From NCBI GenBank assembly GCA_013822735.1, contig PNKZ01000013.1:1-64000 (forward strand): DNA of 64,000 nt, written 5' to 3'. Source of the stretch: Pirellula sp. Its GTDB lineage: Bacteria; Planctomycetota; Planctomycetia; Pirellulales; PNKZ01. The notes under the pieces were generated by a model, which saw nothing but the letters and a program-made list of their open reading frames with translations, ran no database searches and had not been told where the DNA came from. A program made the translations under genes and the position numbers. Shown in pieces: positions 26,922-36,930 of the stretch. The stretch's first letter is position 1; the number at the start of each line of letters is the position of its first letter.

Positions 26922-27407
26922 CTAGCCCGCGGGGGCGAAGAGAAGGCTGGTCAGATAGTCTTGAATCTGTTGCACGCGCGGCTCGGCGGGCATCGCAACG
27001 GTAACTTCATAAGTTTGTTCGTCCCGCGGGCAGTAGAGCACCAGCGTGTCGTTGCCGTCGCTTGATTTGGTCTCTTCTAAACGAAGAAGTCGCCGGCGAA
27101 TGAGCATCAGCGTCAGTACATACCGCAAATCGTGTTGCGAGGGATCGTCGGCTAGTTCGTTGAAGAGTCGCAGCAAGACTTCGCTCGGCGCCAACTTCGG
27201 TTTGTTCGAACCTTCACGATCGGGCATGACGGAAGTCCAGGCCGCCAATGCTTCCGGCGGCGCTCCGGTCCACGCGTCGTGGGCATAGTCGAGTCGTTTC
27301 ACTTCGGCGCCGTCGCGCAGCAATACGGAGTGAAACGTCTCGCCGGCGAGAATTTCGCGACCGGAGACGGCACAAACTCGCGTCGATTTGCCGACTTCAA
27401 AATCCAT
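26922..27407 (-). CDS. Conserved hypothetical protein
   Basis: 161 aa from the ATG at 27407. The frame is open to 27521, but the upstream part is arginine-rich and overlaps nothing useful. Near the N-terminus CAVSGREILAGETFHSVLL may be half of a metal site with only one clear cysteine. The centre has LFNELADDPSQHDLRYVLTLMLIRRR, a predicted helix pair, then LVLYCPRDEQTYEVTV. I recognise no characterised family. It sits between the zinc-ribbon gene (150 nt upstream) and the lipoprotein gene (10 nt downstream). Confidence 0.72.
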   Translation of the reverse strand: MDFEVGKSTRVCAVSGREILAGETFHSVLLRDGAEVKRLDYAHDAWTGAPPEALAAWTSVMPDREGSNKPKLAPSEVLLRLFNELADDPSQHDLRYVLTLMLIRRRLLRLEETKSSDGNDTLVLYCPRDEQTYEVTVAMPAEPRVQQIQDYLTSLLFAPAG

Positions 27408-27557
27408 GAACTGCTGAGGGGAAAGGCGGCGCGCACGGCGGGAACATACCGCTATCTTGCGGCTTGGAGCGGCGGAAAGGTACTGGAAACCGCGTTTTCC
27501 GGCAAGGTGATGCCGGCTCATGGGGCCGAGGTTGCGTGCCGTCGCCGGCAGGTGATG

Positions 27558-27797
27558 CTAGCCGGCCTCGAAGAAGCGTGAGTCGCTGCCGTTGGGCCCG
27601 ATCTTCACCAACAGCGGTCGCGAGCATCGTGGGCAATGCCCCTGATATGCCGCACGGTCGCGGGCGAGGTAAATACGTGCGTAGACGTCGCAACAACGAA
27701 AGTGCACCCCTAGAAACGGGCGAGCACCAGACGTGCCGTCCTGGCGTTGGGTGTTGTCATCGGCGGAACTGGATAAATCGAGCTGCTCTCCGGCCAT
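27558..27797 (-). CDS. Small zinc-ribbon-like protein
   Basis: 79 aa. FRCCDVYARIY followed ~15 residues later by GHCPRCSRPLLVKIG gives two cysteine pairs, enough for a rubredoxin- or zinc-ribbon-like knuckle. The end is rich in Gly and Phe. The N-terminal ~25 residues are acidic and disordered-looking. Role unknown; it could bind nucleic acid or a partner protein. It is first in a - strand trio and faces proS across a 160-nt divergent promoter region. Confidence 0.68.
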   Translation of the reverse strand: MAGEQLDLSSSADDNTQRQDGTSGARPFLGVHFRCCDVYARIYLARDRAAYQGHCPRCSRPLLVKIGPNGSDSRFFEAG

Positions 27798-27957
27798 GGC
27801 GCGCTCCTTCGGCGTTTTCGCTGCGGGCCTTATAGCAGGGCGGAAGGGTCGGAGCGATGCAGCTTCGACGTCGGTTGACCTTCCGCCTCATGGTCCGGTT
27901 CCCTAAAATGCCGGCTTCCTGTGATAGCAACCGCTCTTCTTGTGAAGGATCGACGCC

Positions 27958-29694
27958 GTGCGCTGGAGCCAAACGCTCATCCCGACGATGAAAGAAACCC
28001 CGGAAGGGGCCGAGATTCCCAGCCACGTGCTCATGCTACGAGCGGGCATGATCCACCAACTCATGGCGGGGGCCTATACCTATTTGCCGCTCGGGTATCG
28101 CGCGTTGCGCAAGGCCGAGCAGATCATCCGCCAAGAAATGGATAAGGCCGGCGCCGTCGAAGTGCACATGCCTGCGCTCACGCCGATTCAGCTCTGGGAG
28201 CAGACGGGTCGCGTGGAGGCGTTTGGCGACGTGCTCATCAAGTTCGATGTGCGACGCCAGGGAAAGAAAGTGCCGATGGCGCTCGGGCCGACGCACGAAG
28301 AGATCGTCACCGACTTAGTGAAGAAGTTTGTTTCCAGCTACCGGCAGCTGCCGCTCACGCTGTACCAAATTCAAACCAAGTTTCGCAACGAGGAGCGGCC
28401 TCGCTTCGGCGTGCTCCGTACGAGCGAATTTCTCATGAAGGACGCTTACAGCTTCGATTCGACGGTCGAAGGACTGAATGCCAACTACGATCGCATGTAT
28501 GCGGCCTACTGCACGATCTTCCGTCGTTGCGGCGTCGATTACTTGGCCGTGGAAGCCGAAAGCGGACCGATCGGCGGCGATGCCAGCCACGAGTTCATGG
28601 CCATTGCCGACAACGGCGAAGACTCGGTGCTCTACGATCCGAAGAGCGGGTACGCAGCAAACCAAGAACGTGCCGAAACGGGCAAGCGTACCGTGGCGAA
28701 ATCGACGGTTGAGCCGAAGCCGCTTACGAAGCTGCATACGCCGGGCGTCGGCAGCATAGAGGCGGTGAGCAAGTTCTTGAAGTGCAAGCCGCACCAGATG
28801 CTCAAGACGCTCATCTACACGGCCGACGACAAGCCGTTGGCGGTGCTCATTCGCGGCGATCACGAAGCCAATGAAAACAAGATTCGTCGGGCCGTGGGAG
28901 CTAAAAAACTGGCGCTGGCGGATGCGGCACTCGTCGAAGCAATCACCGGCGCTCCGGTCGGATTCGCGGGCCCGGTAGGCTTGAAGCAGCCTGTCCCGAT
29001 CTGGGCCGACGACGATGTGGCAGGCATGGCCAACATGATCATCGGCGCCAACGAAGCCGATCAGCATTACGTCGGGGCGAACCTGGAACGCGATTTCCAA
29101 GTTGAAAAGTTCGCCGACTTGCGCAACGCGACGGCCGGCGATCCGTCGCCGCGCAGCGACGGCAAGCTCGAGCTGCGCCACGCCATCGAAATCGGCCACG
29201 TATTCAAGCTCGGCACAAAATATTCCGAGGCGATGGGAGCTAAGTTTCTCGACGACAAGGAACAGCAACACACGATCATCATGGGCTGTTACGGTATCGG
29301 CGTGAACCGCATTCTGGCCTCGCTCATCGAAACCAAGAGCGACGCCAACGGCGTCGTCTGGCCAATGTCGATCGCTCCCTACGAAGTGATCGTTTCGTCG
29401 GTGAATGCCGCAGATGCCGAGGTATCGGCCGCCGCCGACAAGCTGTACGGCGAACTGCAGGCCGCGGGCGTCGATACTTTGTACGACGACCGCGACCAAC
29501 GCCCAGGCGTGAAGTTTAAGGATGCCGATCTCATCGGCATCCCGTTGCGCGTGGTCGTCGGCGGACGCGGACTCAAAGAAGGCAATTTGGAATTGAAATG
29601 GCGCACGAAAGAAGCGCCGGAAATGATTCCGCTCGCCGGAGCCGCGGAAGCGATCGCCAAGCTCGTGGCCGGCGAACGGGACCGATACCGCTAG
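27958..29694 (+). CDS. proS: Proline--tRNA ligase
   Basis: 578 aa, GTG start; [15 protein letters not shown] is the standard bacterial N-terminus. It charges tRNA-Pro in the cytoplasm. Class II synthetase motifs: [20 protein letters not shown] (motif 1 region), [13 protein letters not shown] (motif 2) and [12 protein letters not shown] (motif 3). An inserted YbaK-like editing domain lies at about 225-385, with [12 protein letters not shown], and removes misacylated alanine. The anticodon-binding domain closes the protein ([20 protein letters not shown]). Length and order match the long bacterial ProRS form. A DUF4416 gene follows 32 nt downstream. Confidence 0.96.
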   Translation: MRWSQTLIPTMKETPEGAEIPSHVLMLRAGMIHQLMAGAYTYLPLGYRALRKAEQIIRQEMDKAGAVEVHMPALTPIQLWEQTGRVEAFGDVLIKFDVRRQGKKVPMALGPTHEEIVTDLVKKFVSSYRQLPLTLYQIQTKFRNEERPRFGVLRTSEFLMKDAYSFDSTVEGLNANYDRMYAAYCTIFRRCGVDYLAVEAESGPIGGDASHEFMAIADNGEDSVLYDPKSGYAANQERAETGKRTVAKSTVEPKPLTKLHTPGVGSIEAVSKFLKCKPHQMLKTLIYTADDKPLAVLIRGDHEANENKIRRAVGAKKLALADAALVEAITGAPVGFAGPVGLKQPVPIWADDDVAGMANMIIGANEADQHYVGANLERDFQVEKFADLRNATAGDPSPRSDGKLELRHAIEIGHVFKLGTKYSEAMGAKFLDDKEQQHTIIMGCYGIGVNRILASLIETKSDANGVVWPMSIAPYEVIVSSVNAADAEVSAAADKLYGELQAAGVDTLYDDRDQRPGVKFKDADLIGIPLRVVVGGRGLKEGNLELKWRTKEAPEMIPLAGAAEAIAKLVAGERDRYR

Positions 29695-29726
29695 CTTTCG
29701 TCACCTTCTTCGAAGGAAGGCCGGTC

Positions 29727-30260
29727 ATGGGCGAAGTTCGCGCGCAACATCCGCCGACGCTGCCGCTCGTGGCCGTCATCACCAAATATCTCGAAGCTTT
29801 GGAATGGGCGCGCGAGCGGTGCGCCGAGCATTGGGGCGCGCCCTTGCTCGAAAGTCCGACGTTTACATTCAACGAAACGTCGTATTACGACGCCACGATG
29901 GGTGCCGGGCTCGGCAAAACGTTCCTCGCCTTCGGCTGCGAATACGATCCCGGAGAGCTCGCTTCGATCAAGCATCTCACCAATGCCTGGGAAGCGGAAT
30001 ATGCAGCACTCGGCCGGCACCCAGAGCCGCGTCCGCTGAACCTCGATCCCGGGTATCTCACGGCCGCGAAGCTCGTGCTGGCATCCACGAAAGACCATGC
30101 CCATCGGATTTACCTCGGGCACGGAATGTTTGCCGAAATCACGCTGTTTTACCGTCATGGCACTTGGCAATCGCACGAATTCACGTTCCCCGACTATCGC
30201 CGCGCCGATTTCCACGCATTCTTTCAAACTTGCCGAGAGCGGCTCAAAGGTCGTGGATAG
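29727..30260 (+). CDS. DUF4416 family protein
   Basis: 177 aa from the ATG at 29727; the frame runs back into proS but that part is a shadow. Family features: FNETSYYDATMGAGLGKTF, then LASIKHLTNAWE, LNLDPGYLTAAKLVLAST, HRIYLGHGMFAE and FPDYRR. These match DUF4416, a family with no known activity found in planctomycetes and deltaproteobacteria. Being 32 nt after proS it is probably co-transcribed with it. Confidence 0.85.
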   Translation: MGEVRAQHPPTLPLVAVITKYLEALEWARERCAEHWGAPLLESPTFTFNETSYYDATMGAGLGKTFLAFGCEYDPGELASIKHLTNAWEAEYAALGRHPEPRPLNLDPGYLTAAKLVLASTKDHAHRIYLGHGMFAEITLFYRHGTWQSHEFTFPDYRRADFHAFFQTCRERLKGRG

Positions 30261-30378
30261 CCGAGCGGGCCGACGTCGAAATCGCCAAATCCACGTTGCC
30301 ATATCTCACGTTCCCCCCGACAATTCCGCGTCACTACCATTGTCGGTATTGGGTTGTTCACGGATGGGAAGACCACGC

Positions 30379-32205
30379 ATGCCTGGGAAGTTCGTGTCGG
30401 CGTTGATCGGACTGAGTCTCGTCGTCGGCGGGGCGGGATGTTCGCAAGAACAGGCCCAAGCTCCTGCGCAGGGCAGTTCCGCATACGTCGCGCCTCGCGC
30501 TCCTTCAACTCGCGACACCGCGCCTCCACCGTCAGCGCAGCCGGCGATTACCGCACCCATTCGGCCGCGAACGTCGGCGGAGGTCGCGTTTCCGACTGTT
30601 CGTCCCCCGGCTGCCGAAGCCGCTCCGAAGTTGCCCCCGCAGCCTTCGGCGACCATGCCGGTGGCCGTGGCGCCGCCGATGGGACCGCGACTTCTCAACC
30701 CGGCCGTCGCCGATCGCCCCACCGCGGAGGCACCGGCATTTCGCGTCGCCATGCAAAACACAAATGCTCGCCCCTTGCATGACGCGGGCGACTATGCCGC
30801 TGCGGCGGCCGCCGCCGTCGAACGCAACGGGCCGATCTTCCACGACTGGCCCGCTCCGAAATACGCGCTGATCTTCACCGGAGATCTGACCGGATACATC
30901 GAACCTTGCGGCTGTTCCGGCTTAGAGAATCTCAAGGGAGGGCTCAGCCGTCGCTATTCGCTGTTTGCGCAGTTGTCGAAACAAGGCTGGCCGTACTTGG
31001 CGTTCGACCTCGGCGGACTGGTGCGGCGCGTCGGTGCGCAACAGTCGGAAGTCAAGTTTCAACAAACGGTCAAGGGCCTCATCGAAATGAGCTACGCGGC
31101 CGTCGGCTTCGGCGCCGACGACCTTCGAATGCCCGCCGCCGCATTGCTCGGCGCAGCGACGGAGCCGCACGACGACAAAACCGCGACGTTCACTTCGGCC
31201 AACGTGGCGTTATTTGCATTCGATTCCGGCGCGACGTCGCGTTACCGCATCGCAACGGTCGCCGGCAAGAAAATCGGCGTCACGGCGGTGCTCGGCGAGT
31301 CGTTTCGTCAAACCATCAATAACGACGGCATCGTGACCATGCCCGCCGAGCAGGCCTTGGCCGAAGTCGTACCGCAACTCCTAGCAGAACGTTGCGACCA
31401 GCTGATTCTGCTGAGCTACGCGCCGCCTACGGAAACCGACGCCCTGGTGAAGAAATTCCCTCAATTCACTTTTGCCGTAACGACCGGCGGGGCTGACGAA
31501 CCGCCGGGCGAGCTACGCGTGTTTCCCGGTACGCGCACCGGCGCCATCGAGGTCGGCAAAAAAGGGCAACACGCAATCGTGCTCGGCTTGTACGACGATG
31601 CGACGAATCCCATTCGCTGGCAACGCGTGCCGCTCGATGCGCGGTTTCCGGAATCGCCGTCCATGAAGAAGTTGCTGGTCGAGTATCAAGATCAGCTGCG
31701 CGTTGCCGGCCGCGAGAACCTGGGGATCGTCGAAAAAATCCACCCGCGATTCGACTCGTCGAATCCTACGGCGGCGAGCTTTCTTGGCAGCGAGAGCTGC
31801 GCTAAATGTCACGCCGCGGCATACGACGTCTGGAAAGATTCAGGGCACGCCCATGCCACGGAAACCCTTACACGGCTCGATCCGCCCCGGCAGTTCGATC
31901 CCGAGTGCCTCAGCTGCCACGTAACCGGCTGGGACCCGCAGCAATACGTTCCGTTTCAAACCGGCTTTAGCGACTTGTTGAAGTCGCCCAAACTCGTCGG
32001 CAACGGCTGCGAGAATTGCCACGGCCCCGGCGGCGGCCACGTCGCCGCGGAAGCCGGCTCCGACCTCAAACTCCGCGACGCGATGCGCGCCCTGATGCAC
32101 GTCTCACGCGACACGGTCGAACGCAACACCTGCATCAAGTGCCACGACCACGACAACAGCCCGGCATTTAAGTTCGACGAGTATTGGTCGCAGATCGAGC
32201 ACTGA
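30379..32205 (+). CDS. Tetraheme cytochrome c lipoprotein with metallophosphatase-like domain
   Basis: 608 aa from the ATG at 30379, which has GGGAAG about 8 nt upstream. Signal peptide ending VVGGAGC, a possible lipobox. Residues ~20-150 are Pro/Ala-rich. From ~155 to ~440 lies a domain like the 5'-nucleotidase/metallophosphatase fold (IFTGDLTGYIEPCGCSGLENLKGG). It keeps the CGCS/GG signature of the cytochrome-linked group but lacks most phosphatase metal ligands. Four heme sites follow: CAKCH at 474, CLSCH at 510, CENCH at 544 and CIKCH at 585, with nearby histidines as likely axial ligands. It probably carries electrons in the periplasm; donor and acceptor unknown. Confidence 0.85.
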   Translation: MPGKFVSALIGLSLVVGGAGCSQEQAQAPAQGSSAYVAPRAPSTRDTAPPPSAQPAITAPIRPRTSAEVAFPTVRPPAAEAAPKLPPQPSATMPVAVAPPMGPRLLNPAVADRPTAEAPAFRVAMQNTNARPLHDAGDYAAAAAAAVERNGPIFHDWPAPKYALIFTGDLTGYIEPCGCSGLENLKGGLSRRYSLFAQLSKQGWPYLAFDLGGLVRRVGAQQSEVKFQQTVKGLIEMSYAAVGFGADDLRMPAAALLGAATEPHDDKTATFTSANVALFAFDSGATSRYRIATVAGKKIGVTAVLGESFRQTINNDGIVTMPAEQALAEVVPQLLAERCDQLILLSYAPPTETDALVKKFPQFTFAVTTGGADEPPGELRVFPGTRTGAIEVGKKGQHAIVLGLYDDATNPIRWQRVPLDARFPESPSMKKLLVEYQDQLRVAGRENLGIVEKIHPRFDSSNPTAASFLGSESCAKCHAAAYDVWKDSGHAHATETLTRLDPPRQFDPECLSCHVTGWDPQQYVPFQTGFSDLLKSPKLVGNGCENCHGPGGGHVAAEAGSDLKLRDAMRALMHVSRDTVERNTCIKCHDHDNSPAFKFDEYWSQIEH

Positions 32206-32253
32206 GACGGCTTTGCCGTTTCACGATCGCCGTGCAACTCCCGTTTATGCATC

Positions 32254-33138
32254 ATGCTACACCGACTTTTGAAGCCCTGGTTCATCTGGCGACCACGCCA
32301 AATCCTGGTTCGCATGGCGCGCGCATGGACGCCTACTCCCAGCGGGTACCGACCGCTCCGTACCGCCTGGGGCGCCACGGTCGTCGCCGACCCGACAAAA
32401 GCAATTGGCCACTGCATCTGGACGACGGGAATCTTTGATCTCAGCGTCTCCGAGACCCTGGCTCGCCTGGTGCGGCCAGGCGACTTGGTAATCGATGCCG
32501 GTGCGAACGTCGGCTATATGTCGCTACTCGCCGCCGCCGCGGCCGGTCCGACCGGGCGCGTACTCTCCTTCGAACCGAATCGCGAGCTTCTTCAAGTCCT
32601 CAGTAAGAACTTAGGGGGAGCCGGCAAAGACTACGCCCCGATCGAACGATTCGACAGCGCACTCGGAAGCGCGATCGGCACGGCGGAACTCATTCTTCCG
32701 TCCGAAATGTCGAACAACGACGGTCTTGCGCGTATCGGGCAACCATCGACGGCGTCCGATCGACGGCAAGAAGTTCCGATCACGACGCTCGACTCCGTCG
32801 TCCAACAACGCGAAGTCGGCGTGCTCAAGCTCGACGTCGAAGGATTTGAATTGCACGTCCTCCAAGGCGCCAGCCGGTGCCTGTCGGAGGGGCGCATACG
32901 CGACATCGTCTTCGAAGATCACAAGGGAGCACAAAGCGAGGTTTGCTTGTTCCTACGGCAACAAGGCTACAAACTCTTCTCCATCAGCTGGCGCGTACTG
33001 CGACTGAGTCTCCAACCGGCCGAGCAGGGAGAATCGACTTCGGCCTACGAAGCGCAAAGCTTTCTCGCTACGCGCTCGCCGCAGGATGCGCTGGCGCGAT
33101 GCGGCAGCCCCGGCTGGCGCGTTCTCAGGACTATTTGA
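32254..33138 (+). CDS. FkbM family methyltransferase
   Basis: 294 aa. Motifs: LVIDAGANVGYMSLLAA (SAM-binding), LSFEPNRELLQVL, GVLKLDVEGFELHVLQGA (diagnostic) and DIVFEDH. An N-terminal ~60 residues precede the core. Probable O-methyltransferase acting on a glycan or lipid. It lies 48 nt after the cytochrome gene and converges with the next gene, leaving only 15 nt between stops. Confidence 0.88.
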   Translation: MLHRLLKPWFIWRPRQILVRMARAWTPTPSGYRPLRTAWGATVVADPTKAIGHCIWTTGIFDLSVSETLARLVRPGDLVIDAGANVGYMSLLAAAAAGPTGRVLSFEPNRELLQVLSKNLGGAGKDYAPIERFDSALGSAIGTAELILPSEMSNNDGLARIGQPSTASDRRQEVPITTLDSVVQQREVGVLKLDVEGFELHVLQGASRCLSEGRIRDIVFEDHKGAQSEVCLFLRQQGYKLFSISWRVLRLSLQPAEQGESTSAYEAQSFLATRSPQDALARCGSPGWRVLRTI

Positions 33139-33153
33139 CGCAGAGTCTTGGTC

Positions 33154-33822
33154 CTACACTTTGCGGCCCGACACGCAAATATTGTCGGAAAATGCCCGTG
33201 GGAGAACTCGCGACATCCATCTTGGCCAGTGGTGGCCCGTCCCCGGAATTCGGCCGCTCTCCGTGAAGCGAATCGTCGTCTCTTGCCAACCGCATTCGGC
33301 CGCGATGCGACGAAGGTCGGTTTCCAACAAGGCCGTGATATGCGCAGGGTAACTTGTGTCGGTAAAGGCGTTGAAGGAATTCTTGACGAGCAGCGTCAGC
33401 TTGCTGAGAAAACTCAACTGATTCGGCGTCGTGATGATGATCCAGCCGCCGGGCTTGCAAAGTCGCGTCAGTTCGCGGGCAAACGCGCGCGGGTTCTCCA
33501 GATGCTCGATCGTTTCCACGGCGACCACGACGTCCGCAGCGCCGTCGGGAAGGGGCACACGTCCCGAGTCGAGATCGATACGATGAAAAGTCGCTTCTTC
33601 GGAGAGGCCGTCGTAACGGACGACGTCCGCGCCGATGTATTGCCCGAATTTGTCGCGAACAAACGGCCATAGCAAGCCCTGGCCGCATCCCACGTCCAGC
33701 AAAATGCCGCCGTCAGGACGGCAATTGGCGATCGCGGCCGCGACCATTTCGTAGATCGGCCCGGAGCTTGAGCCTTTACTTTGAAGCGCGCGACGCTCCG
33801 TGGCTGCGGAATCGGTCGTCAT
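33154..33822 (-). CDS. Class I SAM-dependent methyltransferase (Methyltransf_11-like)
   Basis: 222 aa. LLDVGCGQGLLWPFV (motif I near residue 43), IGADVVRYDG, VVVAVETIEHLENP and CKPGGWIIITTPN define the fold. The VETIEHLENP form is common in sugar and quinone methylases. Substrate not known. It is the last of a - strand set after yebC, 48 nt upstream, and may be read on the same transcript. Confidence 0.83.
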   Translation of the reverse strand: MTTDSAATERRALQSKGSSSGPIYEMVAAAIANCRPDGGILLDVGCGQGLLWPFVRDKFGQYIGADVVRYDGLSEEATFHRIDLDSGRVPLPDGAADVVVAVETIEHLENPRAFARELTRLCKPGGWIIITTPNQLSFLSKLTLLVKNSFNAFTDTSYPAHITALLETDLRRIAAECGWQETTIRFTESGRIPGTGHHWPRWMSRVLPRAFSDNICVSGRKV

Positions 33823-33870
33823 TCCGTCGCCGACTTTCTCAGGAGATTGCCGATACCGCGCAGCACATGG

Positions 33871-34620
33871 CTAATCTGCATTGATCTCCGCCATCGCTTC
33901 GTTGGGGATGTTGAAATTGGCGGAGACATTTTGCACATCATCGTGATCGTCGAGAGCTTCCATCAGTTTCAGTACCGTTCGGCCCGTGTCGGCGTCGAGA
34001 TCGACGGTCGCCTTCGGAATGCGTGACACTTGCGCCACGTCGGCCTTGATACCAGCCAGGGTAATCACCTCGGAAACGGCTTGAAAGCTGCCGGGGTCGC
34101 AGGTTACTTCCAAACTTTCGCCATTCTGCCGTACGTCGTCGGCCCCGGCCTCGAGCGCCAACTCCATCAGCTGATCTTCGGTCGTCTGCGAAGCGGGAAT
34201 GATGAACAAGCCCTTGCGGTCGAAGAGGTACGCAACGCACCCGGTCGTGCCGAGCTGGCCGCCGTTGAGCTCAAATATCTTGCGAACCTCGGCTGCCGTG
34301 CGATGGCGGTTGTCGGTGAGGATTTCGCAAAGCACGGCGACGCCGTGGGGGCCGTAACCCTCGTAGAGCGTTTCTTCCAGCGCGTCGGCCTTCAGTTCCC
34401 CGGTTCCCGTCTTGATGGCCCGCTCGATGTTGTCTTTCGGCAAGCTGACCGCTTTCGCCGCATCGATGGCGCAGCGAAGTTTCAAGTTAATCTTCGGGTC
34501 GCCGCCGGCACGGGCCGCCACGATGATGGCGCGCGCCAACTTGCTCCAGAGCTTCCCCCGCTTCTTGTCGATGATCGCCTTTTTTACGGCGATATTGGAC
34601 CAATGAGAATGTCCGGCCAT
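33871..34620 (-). CDS. yebC: YebC/PmpR family protein
   Basis: 249 aa, full length. The N-terminus MAGHSHWSNI and then KGTGE-like SLPKDNIERAIKTGTGE are family hallmarks; EGYGPHGVAVLCE marks the second domain. Members are cytoplasmic and were long treated as DNA-binding regulators; recent work on YebC-type proteins links them to translation of proline-rich stretches. Which applies here is not shown. It lies 63 nt downstream of the TPR gene on the same strand. Confidence 0.94.
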   Translation of the reverse strand: MAGHSHWSNIAVKKAIIDKKRGKLWSKLARAIIVAARAGGDPKINLKLRCAIDAAKAVSLPKDNIERAIKTGTGELKADALEETLYEGYGPHGVAVLCEILTDNRHRTAAEVRKIFELNGGQLGTTGCVAYLFDRKGLFIIPASQTTEDQLMELALEAGADDVRQNGESLEVTCDPGSFQAVSEVITLAGIKADVAQVSRIPKATVDLDADTGRTVLKLMEALDDHDDVQNVSANFNIPNEAMAEINAD

Positions 34621-34683
34621 GACGCTTAGATCAATGAAGAGAGAACGAATGAATGAACGGAGCCGTCGCCGCGGCGGCGAAAC

Positions 34684-36930
34684 CTACTTCGTCGACGCGG
34701 GCGTATCGGTAATTTTCTTCCGCACCGCGGCGAGCTTGACTTGGTCGTCGTCTTTAAGGAACGACGCTTCAGCAAGCTTCCAAACGCGGAGCGCGTCCGC
34801 GGAGCGGCCGGCCGCGCGATAGGCATCGCCTAAATGGTCGAGAATCACGCCGTCGGGCGGTTCGTCTCCCGGTTGGCCTTTGACGGCCAACTCCAATTCG
34901 GCGACCGCCTCGGTGTGGCGACCAAGGCGGTAATATACCCAGCCCAAGCTGTCGCGGTAGGCTCGATTCGTCGGCTCGGCGGCGACGGCCTTTTGCACCA
35001 TCTCTAGGGCGCGGGCGAGGTTCTTTCCTTGATCGGCCCACAGGTAGCCGAGGTCGTTGAGTGCGCCGATGTCGTCGGGGAACTCATCGAGAATTTCCTC
35101 GAGCGGTTGTTCGGCCTTTTCCACGGCGTCGAGCAGAACGTAGATGTTGGAAAGCGCCAGCCGCGCTTCGCGAAGCTGTTCGCGATCGTCGTCCGACTTG
35201 TGATCTCCGTCGAACTTCTTGATCAGCTCCAAATAGGCATCGGCGGCCGCTTGGTACCGTTTGGCATGGTACAGAATCCAAGGAATGCGGCTCTCGTAAC
35301 GGATAGCGCCGTCGCCGAGTTCGGCGGCTTGGCGAGCGATCTTAAGCGCCTGCTCGGTCTTACCGTCGAATTCCAACGCCAGGGCGAGGTAGGTATGGAA
35401 CGCCGGATTGTCGGGCGTGACTTCATCGTCGACGGCGCGTTGAAAGACTTTTACGGCATCGCCGTACCGGTCGTCGCCGAACAACCCGAGCCCCCAGGAA
35501 AGGAGAACGGCAGGCGCATTCTTCGGATCGTGCAGCAGCGCCAACTCAAAGAACTCCGCGGCCGCTTCATACTTCTTGCCTTCGAGACAAGCGAGACCGA
35601 CGGCGAACGCCACGGGCCGACCATCTTCCGGCTCGGATTTCGCGGCCGCCTTACGGCCCGCGGCGATGAGAGCATCAAACTCCTTCGAGTCGGCGATGAG
35701 CCTTGCTACCGGCTTTGCTACGGCCTCGAGACTGTTCGTCTTACCGACGACCTCGGTAAGGACGTCGATCTGCTTCAACGCATCTCCGGTCTTTCCGCCG
35801 CACTCCAGTAGCCCTTCATAAGCTTCCGTCGTCGGAGATCGACGCACCAATTCGTCGAACAGCGGCTTGGCCTCGGCGTATTTTTTCTCGGCTCGCAGTT
35901 CGCGAGCCAAGAAATATTTGAGCGGCACGTTCTTGGGATCGGCCTTGACGAGTTTCTGCAACTCGGGCAACAAATCCTGTTCGCGTTTTTCCGTAACGAG
36001 CAGACGCTTGAACAATTCGTACGCATCGGTGCCGGCCTCGTCGCTCTCGGCGGCAAAGTAGCCCGTGAGCTTTTCCAGGGCCGACTTCGCCTCGCCGCGC
36101 TTTTCGGCAAGGCGAGCTTCGTAGAACGCGTGCAGCGCGTCGTTGCTCGAAACTTTGTAGCCGCGTTCGACGGCATCCGCGGCCGGCTTGAGACGATCGG
36201 CACGGAGCATCGTCTCGGCGATCAAGTAGTACGTCCGTCCCTTTTCCCCTTCGAGTGCCGTTTTGACACGGCCTCGAAGTCCGTACTTCTCCGGATCGCT
36301 TAAGGCGCCCAGGACAAACTCAAACGCATCGGCGGCGTGCGGAAAGTCGTTGAGACGAGCATAGAGTTGGCCGATCAGCATTTTCAGCCGTACGTAACCG
36401 GCCGACTTCTCTTCCCCTTGTTTGATGGCCGCCGCCTTCTCATACAACTCCACGGCTTGCTTCAGTTTGTCGTCGTCGGCCAAAAACGCCGCCAGACGCT
36501 CGAGCAACTCCGGATTGGCAGGCCCCACTTCGGCCGCCTTAAGCGCATAGCGAATCGCCTCTTGGTGTCGTTCCAACGCCCAAGCGACTTCGACGATCTG
36601 CCGTAAAACCGCCGGCGAATTCGGATCGTATCGCAAGGCCCGTTGATAATGCTTCAGCGCTTCGACACGGTTACCCTGCTGCTCGTACATCATCCCGGCG
36701 CCGTAGTAACTCAGCGCCTGACGTCGATCGCGTTCGACTTCGGTTTCGACCTTCTTCGGAACAAAGAGCTCGACGGGATCGTCGAGTTCATTTCCGACCG
36801 CCGGCGGCGCGGAAAGCGCCGACGGAAGGCAGGGCAGGGCCGAAAAGAGCGTCGCAAGTGCGAGGCTTGCCGCGACGATGCCGGTTAGGGCGTAGATTCG
36901 ACGCACGTTGTCACTCCATAGGAACGTCAT
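34684..36930 (-). CDS. Large TPR-repeat secreted protein
   Basis: 748 aa. Residues ~10-40 form a signal peptide or membrane anchor (IVAASLALATLFSALPCLPSALS). The rest is almost wholly tetratricopeptide repeats, with units such as ALKHYQRALRYDPNSPAVLRQ near the start and AVAELELAVKGQPGDEPPDG near the end, broken by an irregular middle. It is probably periplasmic and a scaffold for protein-protein contacts. No enzymatic domain seen. First of a - strand group (TPR, yebC, methyltransferase). Confidence 0.85.
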   Translation of the reverse strand: MTFLWSDNVRRIYALTGIVAASLALATLFSALPCLPSALSAPPAVGNELDDPVELFVPKKVETEVERDRRQALSYYGAGMMYEQQGNRVEALKHYQRALRYDPNSPAVLRQIVEVAWALERHQEAIRYALKAAEVGPANPELLERLAAFLADDDKLKQAVELYEKAAAIKQGEEKSAGYVRLKMLIGQLYARLNDFPHAADAFEFVLGALSDPEKYGLRGRVKTALEGEKGRTYYLIAETMLRADRLKPAADAVERGYKVSSNDALHAFYEARLAEKRGEAKSALEKLTGYFAAESDEAGTDAYELFKRLLVTEKREQDLLPELQKLVKADPKNVPLKYFLARELRAEKKYAEAKPLFDELVRRSPTTEAYEGLLECGGKTGDALKQIDVLTEVVGKTNSLEAVAKPVARLIADSKEFDALIAAGRKAAAKSEPEDGRPVAFAVGLACLEGKKYEAAAEFFELALLHDPKNAPAVLLSWGLGLFGDDRYGDAVKVFQRAVDDEVTPDNPAFHTYLALALEFDGKTEQALKIARQAAELGDGAIRYESRIPWILYHAKRYQAAADAYLELIKKFDGDHKSDDDREQLREARLALSNIYVLLDAVEKAEQPLEEILDEFPDDIGALNDLGYLWADQGKNLARALEMVQKAVAAEPTNRAYRDSLGWVYYRLGRHTEAVAELELAVKGQPGDEPPDGVILDHLGDAYRAAGRSADALRVWKLAEASFLKDDDQVKLAAVRKKITDTPASTK

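Noticed and set aside
26093-27004. 303-codon open frame on the + strand
   Set aside because: Antisense to the lipoprotein gene; no motif, arginine-rich.
28315-29499. 394-codon open frame on the - strand
   Set aside because: It lies wholly opposite proS, a certain gene. Its His/Arg/Val-rich text matches no family and is a product of the GC-rich codon pattern.
30097-30378. Long upstream extension of the cytochrome lipoprotein frame
   Set aside because: It overlaps the DUF4416 gene, and the ATG at 30379 has a ribosome site and a signal peptide straight after it.
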